A DNA stretch of 64,000 bases, from the NCBI GenBank assembly GCA_963693085.1, contig OY856411.1, positions 110,719,267 through 110,783,266 on the forward strand, given 5' to 3'. This DNA comes from Alisma plantago-aquatica. Taxonomy: Eukaryota > Streptophyta > Magnoliopsida > Alismatales > Alismataceae. The notes under the pieces are model-generated. The model had not been told where the DNA came from. It saw only the letters and a program-made list of their open reading frames with translations, and made no database searches. Below, in pieces: positions 31,752 through 42,185 of the stretch. Both the position numbers and the translations under genes were made by a program. Each line of letters begins with the position of its first letter. Position 1 is the stretch's first letter.

Positions 31752-34700
31752 TTAAGTAGCACAAATATCAAAGAAAACATCTTCCAAAGGAGTGATAAGC
31801 AATTGTTTCCTAATTTTGTTAAATTGATCTAGTGGAAGCGGTTTTGTGAAAATATCAGCCAATGGATCTTTCGTATCAACATGATGAAGGGAAACATGAT
31901 TCTTGGAGATGTGATCCCTTAAAAAATGATGACGGATTTCAATATGTTTAGCTCGGCTGTGTAAAATAGGATTGTGTGCTAAGTTTATAGCGCTCGTGTT
32001 GTCACAAAAAATAGGCGTAGATGAAAGAGTAAAACCATAATCGTTTAATACTTGTTGCATATAAAGCACTTGAGCACAACAAGACCCGACTGCCATATAT
32101 TCAGCTTCAGTTGTAGATAGGGCAACCGTATTTTGTTTCTTGCTAAACCAAGATACTAAAGCTCTCCCTAATAAGAAACAGCCACCACTAGTACTCTTGT
32201 GATCAAGTCGACAACCAGCATAATCCACATCAGTATAAGCTTTAAAATCCAAGGATTGTCCTTTTGGATACCATAAACCAAAGCAAGTAGTGCCAGCTAG
32301 GTAACGAAGAATTCGTTTAACTGCTAGAAAATGAGAGTGCATAGGTTGTGATTGAAATCGAGCACAAAGACCAACGGGAAACATAATGTCCGGTCTAGAA
32401 GCAGTTAAGTAAAGCAAACTACCAATCATGGCTCTATATAAAGAATCATCAATAGGTTCCCCATTTTCATCCTTATCAATTTTAATAGAAGTAGCCATAG
32501 GAGTAGTAGCATGTTTGCACTGATCCATCCCAAAACGTTTTAAGAGTTCTTTAGTATATTTTTCTTGGCTTATGAATATTCCGGCAGGTGTTTGCTTAAT
32601 TTGAAAACCAAGAAAGAAAGTTAATTCACCCATGAGGCTCATTTCAAATTCTTTTTGCATAATATCACTAAATTGTGTGCACAATGAATCATTAGAAGCT
32701 CCAAAAATAATGTCATCAACATATATTTGCACAACTAGGAAATCAGATGTATATGTTTTGAAAAATAAAGTAGAGTCTGAATTTCCAATAGAAAAGCCAT
32801 TATCAAAAAGATATGTCTTGAGCCTTTCATACCAATTTCTAGGTGCTTGTTTTAAACCATAAAGTGCTTTCTTAAGTTTATAAACATAGTCACCTTTTTC
32901 CGGTATTTCAAAACCAGGTGGTTGGGCAACATATACTTCTTCTTGAATGATGCCATTTAGAAATGCACTTTTTACATCCATTTGGTAGAGTTTGATGTTT
33001 TTATGTGCAGCAATAGCTAGTAACATTCTAATAGCTTCAAGTCTAGCTACCGGTGCATACGTTTCATCAAAATCTATTCCTTCTTGTTGATTATATCCTT
33101 GTGCTACTAACCGAGCTTTATTCCTTATTACTTCTCCTGCCTCATTTAGCTTGTTCCTAAAAACCCATTTAGTTCCTATTATGGTTTTATCTTGTGGTTT
33201 AGGAACTAAATCCCATACATCATTTTTAGTGAATTGATTCAATTCTTCTTGCATGGCTATTATCCAATAATCATCTTTAAGAGCTTCAGATATCTTTTTA
33301 GGTTCAATGATAGAAACAAAAGCCATGTTTGCAACATCTTTGAAGGAAGACCGAGTTTTAACTTTATCATTAGGATCTCCAATAATTAATTCTTGAGGAT
33401 GATCTTTAATAAGCCTAGGTGTAGGTTGTGGTTCAACTTGGTGATTATTTGTAGTACTTTTCTCACTATCATTTGGTATGTTTAAATTTTCGAATTGATT
33501 TGTGAGATCTATGATTTCTAGATTTTCAGATTTGGACTCTTCATGAAAAGAAACATGAATAGATTCCTCAACTTTTCTAGATATAGTGTTATATACTCTA
33601 AAAGCTTTGCTAGAAGTGGAATATCCCAAAAAGAATGCTTTGTGTGATTTTGAGTCAAACTTATCTCTATCATCTTTGGTATTTAAGATATAGCATGTGG
33701 AGCCAAAGGTATGAAAATAGTCAACTCTAGGTTTCTTAGAATGTATTAGTTCATATGGAGTTTTCTTTAAATGAGAGTGAACAGTTACTCTATTTAGCAC
33801 ATAGCATGCAGTGTTTACAGCTTCAGCCCAAAAGGTTTTGGGTGTGTTATGTTCAAGCATCATAGTTCTAGCCATTTCTTGTAGTGATCGATTTTTCCTT
33901 TCAACTATACCATTGTTGTGGGGTGCGTGGAGCAGAAAAATTATGAGTGTACCCTTGAGATGTACAAAACTCTTCAAATGTATGATTTTCAAATTCTCCA
34001 CCATGATCACTTCTAATGGTACATATTTTGCTTTGTAATAGATTTTCCATCTTGGAACAAAATTGTATAAAAACATGAATAGTATCATCTTTAGTTGCAA
34101 TAAAGTGTACCCATGTGTATCTACTATAATCATCAACAATAACAAAACAGTATCTTTTACCACCAATAGATTGTGTCCTCATGGGTCCAAATAAATCCAT
34201 ATGAATTAATTCTAAGGACCTACTGGTGCTAAGTACATGTTTTGGTTTAAAAGAGGTTTTGGTTTGCTTTTCCATTGTGCATGGTTCACAGTTTTCAACT
34301 TGATCAAAAGATAAAGTAGGCAATCCACGAACAAGATCATATTTCACTAACTTTTTAATAACATGTGAACTAGCATGTCCTAGCTTTTTATGCCATACTT
34401 GTAAGGTATTTTCATTTGCAAGCAAGCATTTTCCCACTACTGATTTCATAGAGTTAGGTTTAAGAATATAAAGATTTCCAACTCTATTTCCTTCATAAAC
34501 AACATTTGTAGTGTTTTCTATCAATAACTTGCAGCAAGTTTTGTTAAATAACACATCATAACCACTATCACATAATTGACTAACACTTATCAAATTATGG
34601 TGCAAACCATCAACGAGTAGAACATTCTTTATTTCTAGGTTTGTACCAACATTACCTATTCCAACGATTTTGCCCTTACCATTGTCTCCAAAGGTGACTG

Positions 34701-34842
34701 TTCCACTTTTCTTTTCTTCAAAGGTTTGGAATGCATCCTTGTTTCCGGTCATATGTTTGGAACATCCACTGTCAACCACCCATTCCTGCATTAAAATGTA
34801 GATTTTGGTACCCATGTGATGGTCCGATATGGTTAGAATCAT
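31752..34842 (-). pseudogene. pol: SIRE-like copia pol: protease, integrase, reverse transcriptase, RNase H; frameshifted
   Basis: Two overlapping frames carry one polyprotein. The first (34842-33901) has the aspartic protease site WVVDSGCSKHMTG, the GAG-pre-integrase HKKLGH and CEPC motifs, and the integrase core aspartates in LIHMDLFGPM and [10 protein letters not shown] two-base deletion near 33913 breaks the PQQNG motif. The second frame then supplies the integrase glutamate in IVERKNR, followed by RT motifs [26 protein letters not shown] and catalytic YVDDIIFG, then RNase H motifs TEAEYMA and FCDNTSAI and the terminal DIFTKPL. A WVPK motif out of frame just upstream of the protease (about 34800) implies a second small indel. 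All catalytic residues of each domain are present, so loss of function is by frame breaks only. It ends at a TAG/TAA-type stop at 31752, followed by about 390 bp to the LTR. Confidence 0.93.
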
Positions 34843-34885
34843 TTAAGTACAGATTTGTATAAGAGTTCTGAATCAGAAGTCCAGT

Positions 34886-35099
34886 TGGTCGACAATTATT
34901 CGACCGACATATGTCTCGGTCGACAAATTGTCGATCGAGAAGATTACTGTATTACAAACCAGAAAACACAGAAATGTAGCTCGGTTGACCAATTTTCGAC
35001 CGAAATAATTGCTGTAAATTTTGATATGTTACAGACATTCGGTCGATCGACAATACTTCGACCGATTAATGGTTCGGTCGACAATACTTCGACCGACTA
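34886..35099. repeat. TCGGTCGA/TCGACCGA palindrome cluster between gag and pol
   Basis: Six or so modules of the same type as in the LTRs of this element lie in the gag-pol spacer, for example GGTCGACAATTATTCGACCGA and two successive TCGGTCGACAATACTTCGAC modules. SIRE-lineage gag-pol is normally one continuous frame, so a stop-containing spacer with LTR-like palindromes is unexpected here. Confidence 0.8.
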
Positions 35100-35253
35100 A
35101 GTTTCTGTTTTAGTACAACAATGCAGAAAATTAACAATAAACATGATATCTTTTGTTTAGTTGAGATAAGACAATATAAATAGCAAGATGGAGTTTTTTG
35201 GTCATATCTCAACTAAATTCTATTTGACTCTACTAAGTTTGAGGTTTTGGGAC

Positions 35254-36945
35254 CTAAACTAATTCGGAATCCTTAGTTTTATAAGGGCATGAAAAGGAAT
35301 AGTGTCCAAGACGTAAACAAAAATGGCAAGTAATAGAATCAACTTCATTTCTCTTTCTAGCCATTGTGTTCTTGGGTACAAACATAGTTTGAGTTCTTTT
35401 GGGTTGATTTATCTTTGGGGCATATCCCAAACCTTTTCTTCCGTTGAAAACAGTACCAATGCTTAGAATGTTATCAAGTATATCTTTTCTTCTTAACTCA
35501 TAAAGTTCTCTTTGCAGCTGAGCAATATCATTCATTTTCTTGTGTAGATCATTTCTTGCTTGATCTAAATCAGATAACAATGAATCTCTTTCTTTTATAA
35601 CATTATCATAGTCTAGATGGTTACACAAAATAGGTTGAGACTGAAAATCTTTTAGTTTAGCTAACAAGTCAGTCTTTTCTTTAGAAAGAAGATCAACATT
35701 TGTTTCTAAAGTGAGTAGCTTTCTAGTGCAATCATCTAAAGATGTTTTTAAAGACAAATTCTCAAGATCAATGTTATTCTTTTCAGAAGAAAGATTATCT
35801 AATTTAGCAATTTGCTCATCATTTGATTTGATAACCTTCTTTAGTTTCTTCTTGACATCAACATACTTATCATGAATTTCTTGTAGACTAGTGACTAACT
35901 CTTCTTTAGAAAGATCAAGTAGGCTTACCTCTTGAGAGTTTTCATCATCTTCTCTTGCCATTAGACAATCCACAGTTTCTTCTCTGCTTTCACTGTCACT
36001 TGATTCGTCCCATGCAGCTTTATAGGCTTTTTCTCCCTTCTTCTTGTGTGAGCTTTTCTTTCCTTTCTTTGCTTTAGGACATTCATTTTTGAAATGCCCT
36101 TTCTTCCCACATTCAAAGCACCTAGGAGGGGTAGAAGAAGAGCTGGAAATTTTGTTAGATTTAAATCTTTTGTATTTCTTACCATTTACTATCAAGGCTT
36201 CTTCTCCCTCTTCTTCACTTGACTCCTCACTTTCTTGTGTGACAGTCTTTGAAGCTTTTAGAGCCACATCCTTCTTCTTTCCTTGCTGAAGTTCACGTGC
36301 TCTTCTTTCTTCCTCTTCTAGGGTTGCTTCATGAGCTTCTAAGTTGCCAATAAGTTGCTCCATTTTCAGTCGAGTGAGGTCGTTTGCTTCTTCAATGGCT
36401 GTCACCTTTGGCTTATATTTTGGAGGAAGTGAACGAAGGATCTTTGATACCTGATCTTCTTCAGGAATAGGTTTTCCTAGAGCACTTAAACCATTAACAA
36501 TAGTAGAGAATTTTGCAAACATTTCACTAATTGATTCATTAGAATCCATACGAAAGTGTTCAAATTTTTGTTTAAACATGCTAATTTTGGAATTTTTGAC
36601 TTGGACTGTACCTTCATAGGTTATGGACAGTCTATGCCAAATATCATAGGCTGTGTCACAATTAGATATTCTATTAAATTCTCCTACCGAAATAGAACAA
36701 TATGAAATGCTTACAGCTTTTGCATTCATTTGGGCCAGCTTTACCGTGTTTGCATCCCATTCTGCGAATTGAGTTTGAGGGAGCTCATATGGGGTTGACA
36801 CCATTCTCCATAAGTCCCAATTGATGCCTTGGAAGTAGAACTGCATCCTTCTCTTCCAATATTGGTAGTTTGTTCCATCGAACGCTGGAGGCCTAGCAAC
36901 AAGTGTTCCTTCAAGGTTAAGGTTGTTGAGCACTCCATCCCCCAT
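35254..36945 (-). CDS. gag: SIRE-like copia Gag (563 aa, open)
   Basis: This is the structural nucleocapsid/capsid precursor that would package element RNA in cytoplasmic virus-like particles. It is open for 563 codons from an ATG 30 bp downstream of the PBS. An N-terminal copia capsid region (about residues 15-210) includes FDGTNYQYWKRRMQFYF and WHRLSITYEGT. A charged linker follows with EESEESSEEEGEE. Zinc knuckle 1, CFECGKKGHFKNEC, lies near residue 275; a long heptad-rich coiled coil spans roughly 370-500; knuckle 2, CHFCLRLGHYSFSC, lies near residue 540. Both knuckles fit CX2CX4HX4C. The frame stops before pol at 35254, whereas related elements continue through, so the stop and the spacer may be derived. 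It is the only long uninterrupted coding frame in the left 60 kb. Confidence 0.93.
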   Translation of the reverse strand: MGDGVLNNLNLEGTLVARPPAFDGTNYQYWKRRMQFYFQGINWDLWRMVSTPYELPQTQFAEWDANTVKLAQMNAKAVSISYCSISVGEFNRISNCDTAYDIWHRLSITYEGTVQVKNSKISMFKQKFEHFRMDSNESISEMFAKFSTIVNGLSALGKPIPEEDQVSKILRSLPPKYKPKVTAIEEANDLTRLKMEQLIGNLEAHEATLEEEERRARELQQGKKKDVALKASKTVTQESEESSEEEGEEALIVNGKKYKRFKSNKISSSSSTPPRCFECGKKGHFKNECPKAKKGKKSSHKKKGEKAYKAAWDESSDSESREETVDCLMAREDDENSQEVSLLDLSKEELVTSLQEIHDKYVDVKKKLKKVIKSNDEQIAKLDNLSSEKNNIDLENLSLKTSLDDCTRKLLTLETNVDLLSKEKTDLLAKLKDFQSQPILCNHLDYDNVIKERDSLLSDLDQARNDLHKKMNDIAQLQRELYELRRKDILDNILSIGTVFNGRKGLGYAPKINQPKRTQTMFVPKNTMARKRNEVDSITCHFCLRLGHYSFSCPYKTKDSELV

Positions 36946-36975
36946 TTCTTCAAGACCTTGCTAGGGTTCCTTGAA

Positions 36976-36991
36976 GCCCGCTCTGATACCA
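36976..36991 (-). other. PBS of the SIRE-like element
   Basis: The minus strand reads TGGTATCAGAGCGGGC, two bases after the 5' LTR. It matches the tRNA-iMet 3' end. Confidence 0.93.
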
Positions 36992-36993
36992 AT

Positions 36994-38414
36994 TGTAAAA
37001 CACTAGAGGGGGGGTGAATAGAGTTTTTAAATAATTTTAACAATTTATTTAACTCAAACAACCACAATTAAAAATTAGAAGAAGGAGACAGGTGTTTAGA
37101 GTGGTTCCAACTTTAGCAACTACTAAAGTTGTCAGTCCACTACCCGGTTGCTTACCCAACCGGGATTTTGAAAGTATTTATTTTATTACCTTCCCAAGGA
37201 TTTATACAAAATACAATACTTTCCTTTACACCCTTTGAACAACCTTCACTTGAAGTAGGTGCACCAACTTTGAGGTAGCCTTCTTGAAGTAACTCCAAGC
37301 TCCCCCTTGAAGTAGCCTTCCTCTCTAGAAGTAACCTCCCGTTGCACCAGCCTTCTGAAGTAGTTCAAAGTCACCTTTTTCACCAAGAAGAACTCCACCC
37401 TCTCCAATCAGCAGCCTCCAACCTAGGAGTAGCAAGGAGAGCACAAACGGTAATAGAGAACAAGAAAGAAAAAGGAAATTACAACTTATCCTTTGTAGCC
37501 CAAGGCTTGATTTGCCTAGATCAAGCGTATAGATCTCCTAACCAAGTGTGTGAACTTGTGATTGCAGTGGATAGGAGATACTAGCCTATAGGACACGAAT
37601 TATGAGCTAAGGAATGAAATGGCCAATTGTCACAATGCTCAAATTGCTCACAAACAGATTGCTCAAAGTATGCTCAAGGATTTCTCAAGTGTAGCAAGTA
37701 TATTTGAGTGTCCTATGGCTTGTCCTATTTATAGGAATGGCCTAAGGAAGCTTAAGGACGTTCTAGACAACTTCTAGGGGTTTCTAAGTGCTTAACTAGC
37801 CGTTAGGTACAAAGTTGTTGCTTTAACAACGGCTATTTAATTAATTCTGCTGTTGCTGTCAGAGACCGTCTCGGTCGAGGAATGGTCAACCGAGACACCT
37901 ACTCGGTCGAACTTTTGTCGACCGACAGACACTCTGGAACAAGTGATTTGCAACGTCTTTCTCCAACTGCCAACTAACTTGTCTGTTGTGTCTAACGGCT
38001 ACTTTGGATCTTTCTCGGTCGAAAAGATTATCGACCGAGAGTGTCTCGGTCGAGGAGTTTGTCGACCGAGATTGATCCTGTTTCAATGTTTCAAATTAGG
38101 CACTAACTATATGTATGAGTGTGCATATGTGATCCTATTTGAAGGGGATGACTTATCTAAATGTGATGTTTAGCTAGGGAAGATCTAACGCTTGATTTAC
38201 ATGCAATCTAAGTACTTGTACATTATATATTTGTACAAGTTTTTACAAAGCATTTACATTGCATGAAAACATAAACATGTAAGCATATGGATTTCCCTAG
38301 ATTCTTTGACATCCACCTTAATCCTGCACACTCAAGTAACTCGTTAGATCAATAAGAATGAAATGTTTGTCATAATCAAAACAAAGGGATTTATAGATGT
38401 CCATTTAGCCAACA
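36994..38414 (-). repeat. 5' LTR of the SIRE-like element
   Basis: Near-identical partner of 29939-31358. Minus-strand TATA box at plus coordinates 37726-37733; palindrome cluster at 37868-38070. It abuts the TSD copy TTCTT at 38415-38419. Confidence 0.96.
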
Positions 38415-38568
38415 TTCTTTGTTTATATTTACATAAATCACACTATTGGTATGTACACTCTATTTGCATCAAATCATGCTTATTCCATCATATTTGTATG
38501 ATTTTATGCATTCCATGGACTTATATTCGTTTTTCTACATTTTTCAGGTATATTATGCATAGTTCAGA

Positions 38569-38866
38569 GTCGGTGCCACCGACGTGGCATCAGTGGCCAT
38601 GCAGAAATTGACCAAAGGAGTCGGTAGCACCGACCACTAAGTCGGTACCACCGAGACAAAGCTCTAGTGATGGAAGCGATTGCCCAGACAAGTCGATGGC
38701 ACCGACCACACAGGTCGGTGCCATAAAGTTAGATTCAGTGAGAAAGGGAAGAGACTCGCCTCAGCTCGGTGCCACCGACATTCCAGTCGATGGCACCAAC
38801 TCAGCCAGAGATCGACAAAGGCCCAATACCGTCAGAGCCACCGACCACTAAGTCGGTGCCACCGAC
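38569..38866. repeat. GTCGGTGCCACCGAC palindrome cluster
   Basis: About ten complete or half modules of GTCGGTGCCACCGAC and variants (GTCGGTAGCACCGAC, GTCGATGGCACCGAC, CTCGGTGCCACCGAC) lie in 300 bp. Each is a 15-bp imperfect palindrome with a GTCGG...CCGAC stem. The cluster lies in the probable Tat/Athila-like LTR, upstream of its leader. Confidence 0.85.
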
Positions 38867-39640
38867 ACTGTCAGATTCAACAATCTAAATTGATCGCTTG
38901 ATCCAACGGTACACGTTATGTGGTACCCTAAGTGACCTAGGACAAAAAGGAAGGCAGGACCGACCTAAAGGGGACATCACGTTGCACCGCACGACAGCCA
39001 GAGAAGAGTGGGAGAGAAGCACGAAGCTAAAGGACGACAACCGGACGACTCGAGCACCTCTGAAGGGTGTTTCTACCACCAGAAGGCTGCAGAATGCATG
39101 TTTCTCAAGGAGGATCATCCGAAACATTGCCTTTCCAGGGGTTACATGAATCTCCTTCATGTTTCCCACATTTTTATTCTCTCTTTCTATGTATTTTCAA
39201 CTAAAAACCATGCGGGGCTAAACCCCTTTATTCCTTAGGACCCGGGAGTAGCCCGGGGAACCACTGTATCGACTTTTACATGATTTAATGCAATTTTCCC
39301 TCCTAAGTCATGGATATTTATGCGTGTGAATGAATTTTTTTTTGTTGATTGATCACCTTCATTGGAAATCTTAGGCGAATAATTAATCTGGAAGGATAAT
39401 TAAACGCCTGAAACCCATGCATAAACGCTATCTTACACATTCTTTGGTAAAGGTAATGCACGGGTAGTGGGAAGATACCTAGATATTGAACGTAAAGTAC
39501 CTAATCTAAGATATAAATTACTATATACATGAAATTGGCTTAGAATTAGGTAATGGATTGTACCGTGAAAGCAGGAAATTCTCGCTACAAGCTTTCTATT
39601 CAGGAAGAGGGTAAATTATATAAAAGTCAGTAAAAGAAGA
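38867..39640 (+). other. LTR R/U5-like sequence of the probable Tat/Athila-like element
   Basis: Contains GCGGGGCTAAACCCC (39210-39225) and a GACCCGGGAGTAGCCCGGG hairpin (39239-39257) whose CCCGGG arms pair, then an AT-rich stretch to the possible PBS. Overlapping short frames at 38885-39238 have no domains. Confidence 0.4.
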
Positions 39641-39800
39641 TACAACGAGGATCCGTAGTGAAACTGGCGTTCATGAGGAATTCCATCTCTCTTGACTCAA
39701 CCAAACCATTTTTTATTTTATTTTTCTCTTGTTTTGCTTTTAAAATTGATTCTCTCAAATTTTATACCGGCTTAGCTGATCGTATTGTAGTTAGTAGTAG

Positions 39801-40170
39801 TGTAAGGCCCTTGAACTTGCTTAAAAAGTTGAATGAGCTTAGTTACCATAATTGAATGGTTATAACTCTAATCTAACCTTTTTATATGTTTTTAAATCAT
39901 AAGTCAAGCTTAAGTTTCAAATTTGGTCCAATTTGGACACTGTTTGAGCAAGTTATGCAATTTTCTGTACATTTTGGACTTTTCTGCAATTTACCCAATT
40001 GAGGGGTTTTCTTTGCAATTTGTCACATAAGTTTTGTTCCTTAGATGTTATATTATCATTCTTGAGATTTTTGAGCCATGTGGATCCTATTTGAGCCATG
40101 GTTTGAAGGTGTTTTCATAAGGGCATTTTAGGGTTTTCCCCTTCATGGATGAGCTACCTTTAGTAGCTAT
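39801..40170 (+). repeat. 5' LTR of the Tekay-like element, left fragment
   Basis: Starts TGTAAGGCCC. It carries TTTCTGCAATTTACCCA, a phrase also found near the start of the other gypsy LTRs at 16232 and 21063. It is interrupted at 40170 by the Angela-like array and resumes at 57011 (GCTAT). Confidence 0.65.
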
Positions 40171-41090
40171 TGTTGGTATGTATGCCCTGAGAGCCAATCA
40201 TGGGATGATTGGTGGGATACATTAAGATTGATTTGATAAATATCAAAGGCAAGCTTCCAATTCTTTGTGGTTCAGTCATATGAGATAGTGATAGAACAGA
40301 TTGAATGTCTAGAGAATGACAATACTCAATGACGTATGCTTTCAGGTTAAGGACCTGAACGATGAGATCATACAGATGCTAAGAGTTTGTACATTATCAT
40401 TATGTCCCTAGTCGGATGTCATTGTGGAAGGTAGATAGACAACAATAACACACAAGACTAGATTGTGGTGTTGGTTGATGGCAGAATCTCATTAGTCATG
40501 ATATGGAGATATCAAACCAAACACATAGGTACTTGTTAGAGAACAAGTGTACCGGACAGACCCACCATGAGTTTGACACATGGAACCATGACATGGTAGT
40601 CACAGTCAGTACTCACAGTTATGGTGGTGAATGTGATTCTTTGACCTGAAATCACTACATTCAACACATGTCGTTGGGTACACCTTGACATCATCAAACG
40701 TAGTCCTGAAACATGGGTTGTTATAAAGGTGATGATTGGGTGGGTTTGACACATGGGGCTTTTGAGGGGTGAGTGATTGATATGGGATTTGTCCCTCCTG
40801 AGGGAGCTTGATATCCATGGCCACTTGATGAGTAGGATTGAGAAAGGTGTGCATGCATGTGTGAATCAATATGTGATATTGATGTCATACATATCTCCTC
40901 CAATCTACTCTGAGATCAAGGAAGTGAAAGAACGTTGACAGGATGACTGTTCCATGCCTCGAGTTCATTTGGGATATCAGTGACAAAGTAATTATACATT
41001 CACTGTAACACCATTCATGGATTATAGGATTGAAAGTTGTTCTCCAACTTTCTATTTCACTTGGGTAGCACTGATGTGTGACTAGGCACC

Positions 41091-41381
41091 TGTAACATCC
41101 CAGGATTTGAGGCCTCGGATAACATGATCTTAAAAGGAATGATTGTACTACCCATATCACCAAGGTGCACCTCCTTTTCCGGGAGCCCATCTCTAAAGAA
41201 CTCCATAGTTAAGCATGCTCAACTTGGAGTAGTACTAGGATGGGTGACCAGTCGGGAAGTTGATCCTGGCTTGCGCGTGAGTGGACAAAAAGCGTGCAGT
41301 TAAGGCTAGTGGTGGTCTGTGGGGCCAGTCATCATTCCTGAAACTCTGCTAGAGCCTTGGGCAGTGGGCCCAGGCGTTACA
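41091..41381 (+). repeat. Cassandra 5' LTR
   Basis: Complete LTR with TG...CA ends. The 5S-like domain spans roughly 41146-41275. Confidence 0.92.
41207..41249 (+). promoter_or_regulatory. 5S rRNA-derived internal Pol III promoter (box A to box C), Cassandra 5' LTR
   Basis: AGTTAAGCATGCTC (41207-41220) matches box A of plant 5S rRNA with one change from AGTTAAGCGTGCT. AGTAGTACTAGGATGGGTGACC (in parts: AGTAGTACTA, GGATGGGTGACC at 41238-41249) matches the intermediate element and box C. The preceding GGGAGCCCATCTCTAAAGAA corresponds to the 5S GGATCCCATCAGAAC region. It is not a functional 5S gene, because the 5' third is diverged and no T-run terminator follows. Confidence 0.9.
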
Positions 41382-41383
41382 AA

Positions 41384-41396
41384 TGGTATTAGAGCC
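41384..41396 (+). other. Cassandra PBS
   Basis: TGGTATTAGAGCC differs from the tRNA-iMet site TGGTATCAGAGCC by a single C-to-T change. Confidence 0.88.
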
Positions 41397-41637
41397 ATAA
41401 CCCCTCTAATAGGTGGGGCCCACATGGGCATGTGGCATGCCAGTCTTGGGCTGTGTGGTCCAGGCAAGTTGGAAAGGGCTATCCGTAGAGACGAGATGGA
41501 GCCGCCCTTGCGTTGGTAGCCGTGGACGGGAGCTGGGTGTCCATGGGCCATTGTGAGTCTGCACTGAAATGGGGTCAGATTATGAGGCCATATAGTTGAG
41601 CCTTGACGAGGACGTCAAGAGTCTAAGTGGGGGAGAT

Positions 41638-41912
41638 TGTAACATCCCAGGATTTGAGGCCTCAGATAACATGATCTTAAAAGGAACGATTGTACTACCC
41701 ATATCACCAAGGTGCACCTCCTTTTCCGGGAGCCCATCTCTAAGGAACTCCATAGTTAAGCGTGCTCAACTTGGAGTAGTACTAGGATGGGTGACCAGTC
41801 GGGAAGTTGATCCTGGCTTGCGCGTGAGTGGACAAAAAGCGTGCAGTTAAGGCTAGTGGTGGTCTATGGGGCCAGTCATCATTCCTGAAACTCTGCTAGA
41901 GCCTTGGGCAGT
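41638..41912 (+). repeat. Cassandra 3' LTR, last 16 bp missing
   Basis: Matches the 5' LTR except for a few substitutions up to GAGCCTTGGGCAGT, then switches to copia LTR sequence. Its 5S domain keeps AGTTAAGCGTGCTC (41754-41767) and GGATGGGTGACC (41785-41796); here box A is the 5S consensus. Confidence 0.92.
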
Positions 41913-41985
41913 TCCATGCCTCGAGTTCATTTGGGATATCAGTGACAAAGGAATTATACATTCACTGTAACACCATTCATGGATC
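41911..41985 (+). repeat. 74-bp duplicated copia-LTR segment at the Cassandra right border
   Basis: GTTCCATGCCTCGAGTTCAT through ACACCATTCATGGA repeats 40949-41022 in the same orientation with only about one difference. It then jumps to TCACACACATAAGATTT, which in intact family LTRs lies about 130 bp farther on. About 65 bp of normal LTR sequence (the part equivalent to 48784-48848) is missing. Confidence 0.85.
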
Positions 41986-42185
41986 ACACACATAAGATTT
42001 AACCTGGAAGAGGAGTTTTATCCACAAATGATGTTTAGATTGATTACAAAAGGAGTTTAGTAGTTCAATTAAATGCTCAATTAATTGATAGATCAAAATC
42101 ATAGTGTTCAAGGTGTTGGACAGATTGATTAGAGTATCAGATTGATTGAAACTGCAATTGACTGATTCTGCACAATCTACACTCC

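Larger units (their letters stand above)
29939..38414 (-). mobile_element. SIRE-like Ty1/copia retrotransposon, 8,476 bp, TSD TTCTT
   Basis: A full-length element on the minus strand with 1,420/1,421-bp LTRs and an exact TSD, TTCTT, at 29934-29938 and 38415-38419. Order along the minus strand: 5' LTR (36994-38414), PBS, gag (36945-35254), spacer (35253-34843), pol with protease-integrase-RT-RNase H (34842-31752), PPT, 3' LTR (29939-31358). Domain order INT before RT is diagnostic of copia. LTR length, the large coiled-coil gag with two zinc knuckles and the pol sequence fit the SIRE/Maximus lineage. I counted about 16 substitutions and one indel between the LTRs (about 1 percent), so this is among the youngest insertions here. 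Frameshifts in pol make it non-autonomous now. Confidence 0.97.
29889..39800 (+). mobile_element. Probable Tat/Athila-like gypsy 5' LTR and leader, interrupted by a SIRE-like copia
   Basis: The left limit is a TGTTACAGGCCGATTT start at 29889. After the SIRE-like insertion the sequence continues through a palindrome cluster (38569-38866) and a GCGGGGCTAAACCCC zone (39210-39235) of the kind seen in Tat/Athila LTRs. It then reaches CAACGAGGATCCGTAGTGAA followed by ACTGGCG (39645-39670), which resembles a degenerate TGGCGCC-type PBS of that lineage. The leader then ends where the Tekay-like element inserts at 39801. No coding region of this element lies in the window; it would be expected beyond the right edge. 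Boundaries and class are inferred from general pattern, without a TSD. Confidence 0.4.
41091..41912 (+). mobile_element. Cassandra TRIM retrotransposon with 5S-derived LTRs, 3' end truncated
   Basis: A small LTR element: LTR 41091-41381 (291 bp, TGTAACATCC...GCGTTACA), PBS TGGTATTAGAGCC at 41384, a 256-bp non-coding internal region, PPT AAGTGGGGGAGAT at 41625-41637, and a second LTR from 41638. The second LTR stops after 275 bp at about 41912. Both LTRs contain a 5S rRNA-like segment with internal Pol III control elements, the defining character of Cassandra. It sits in LTR 1 of the copia array. The right side is rearranged: the truncated LTR is joined to a 74-bp copy of copia LTR sequence that also lies upstream at 40949-41022. 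No protein is encoded. Confidence 0.93.

Noticed and set aside
41136..41280. 5S rRNA gene
   Set aside because: Only boxes A to C and their surroundings match 5S. The 5' third is diverged, there is no terminator, and the segment lies within Cassandra LTRs, so it is a promoter-bearing relic rather than an rRNA gene.
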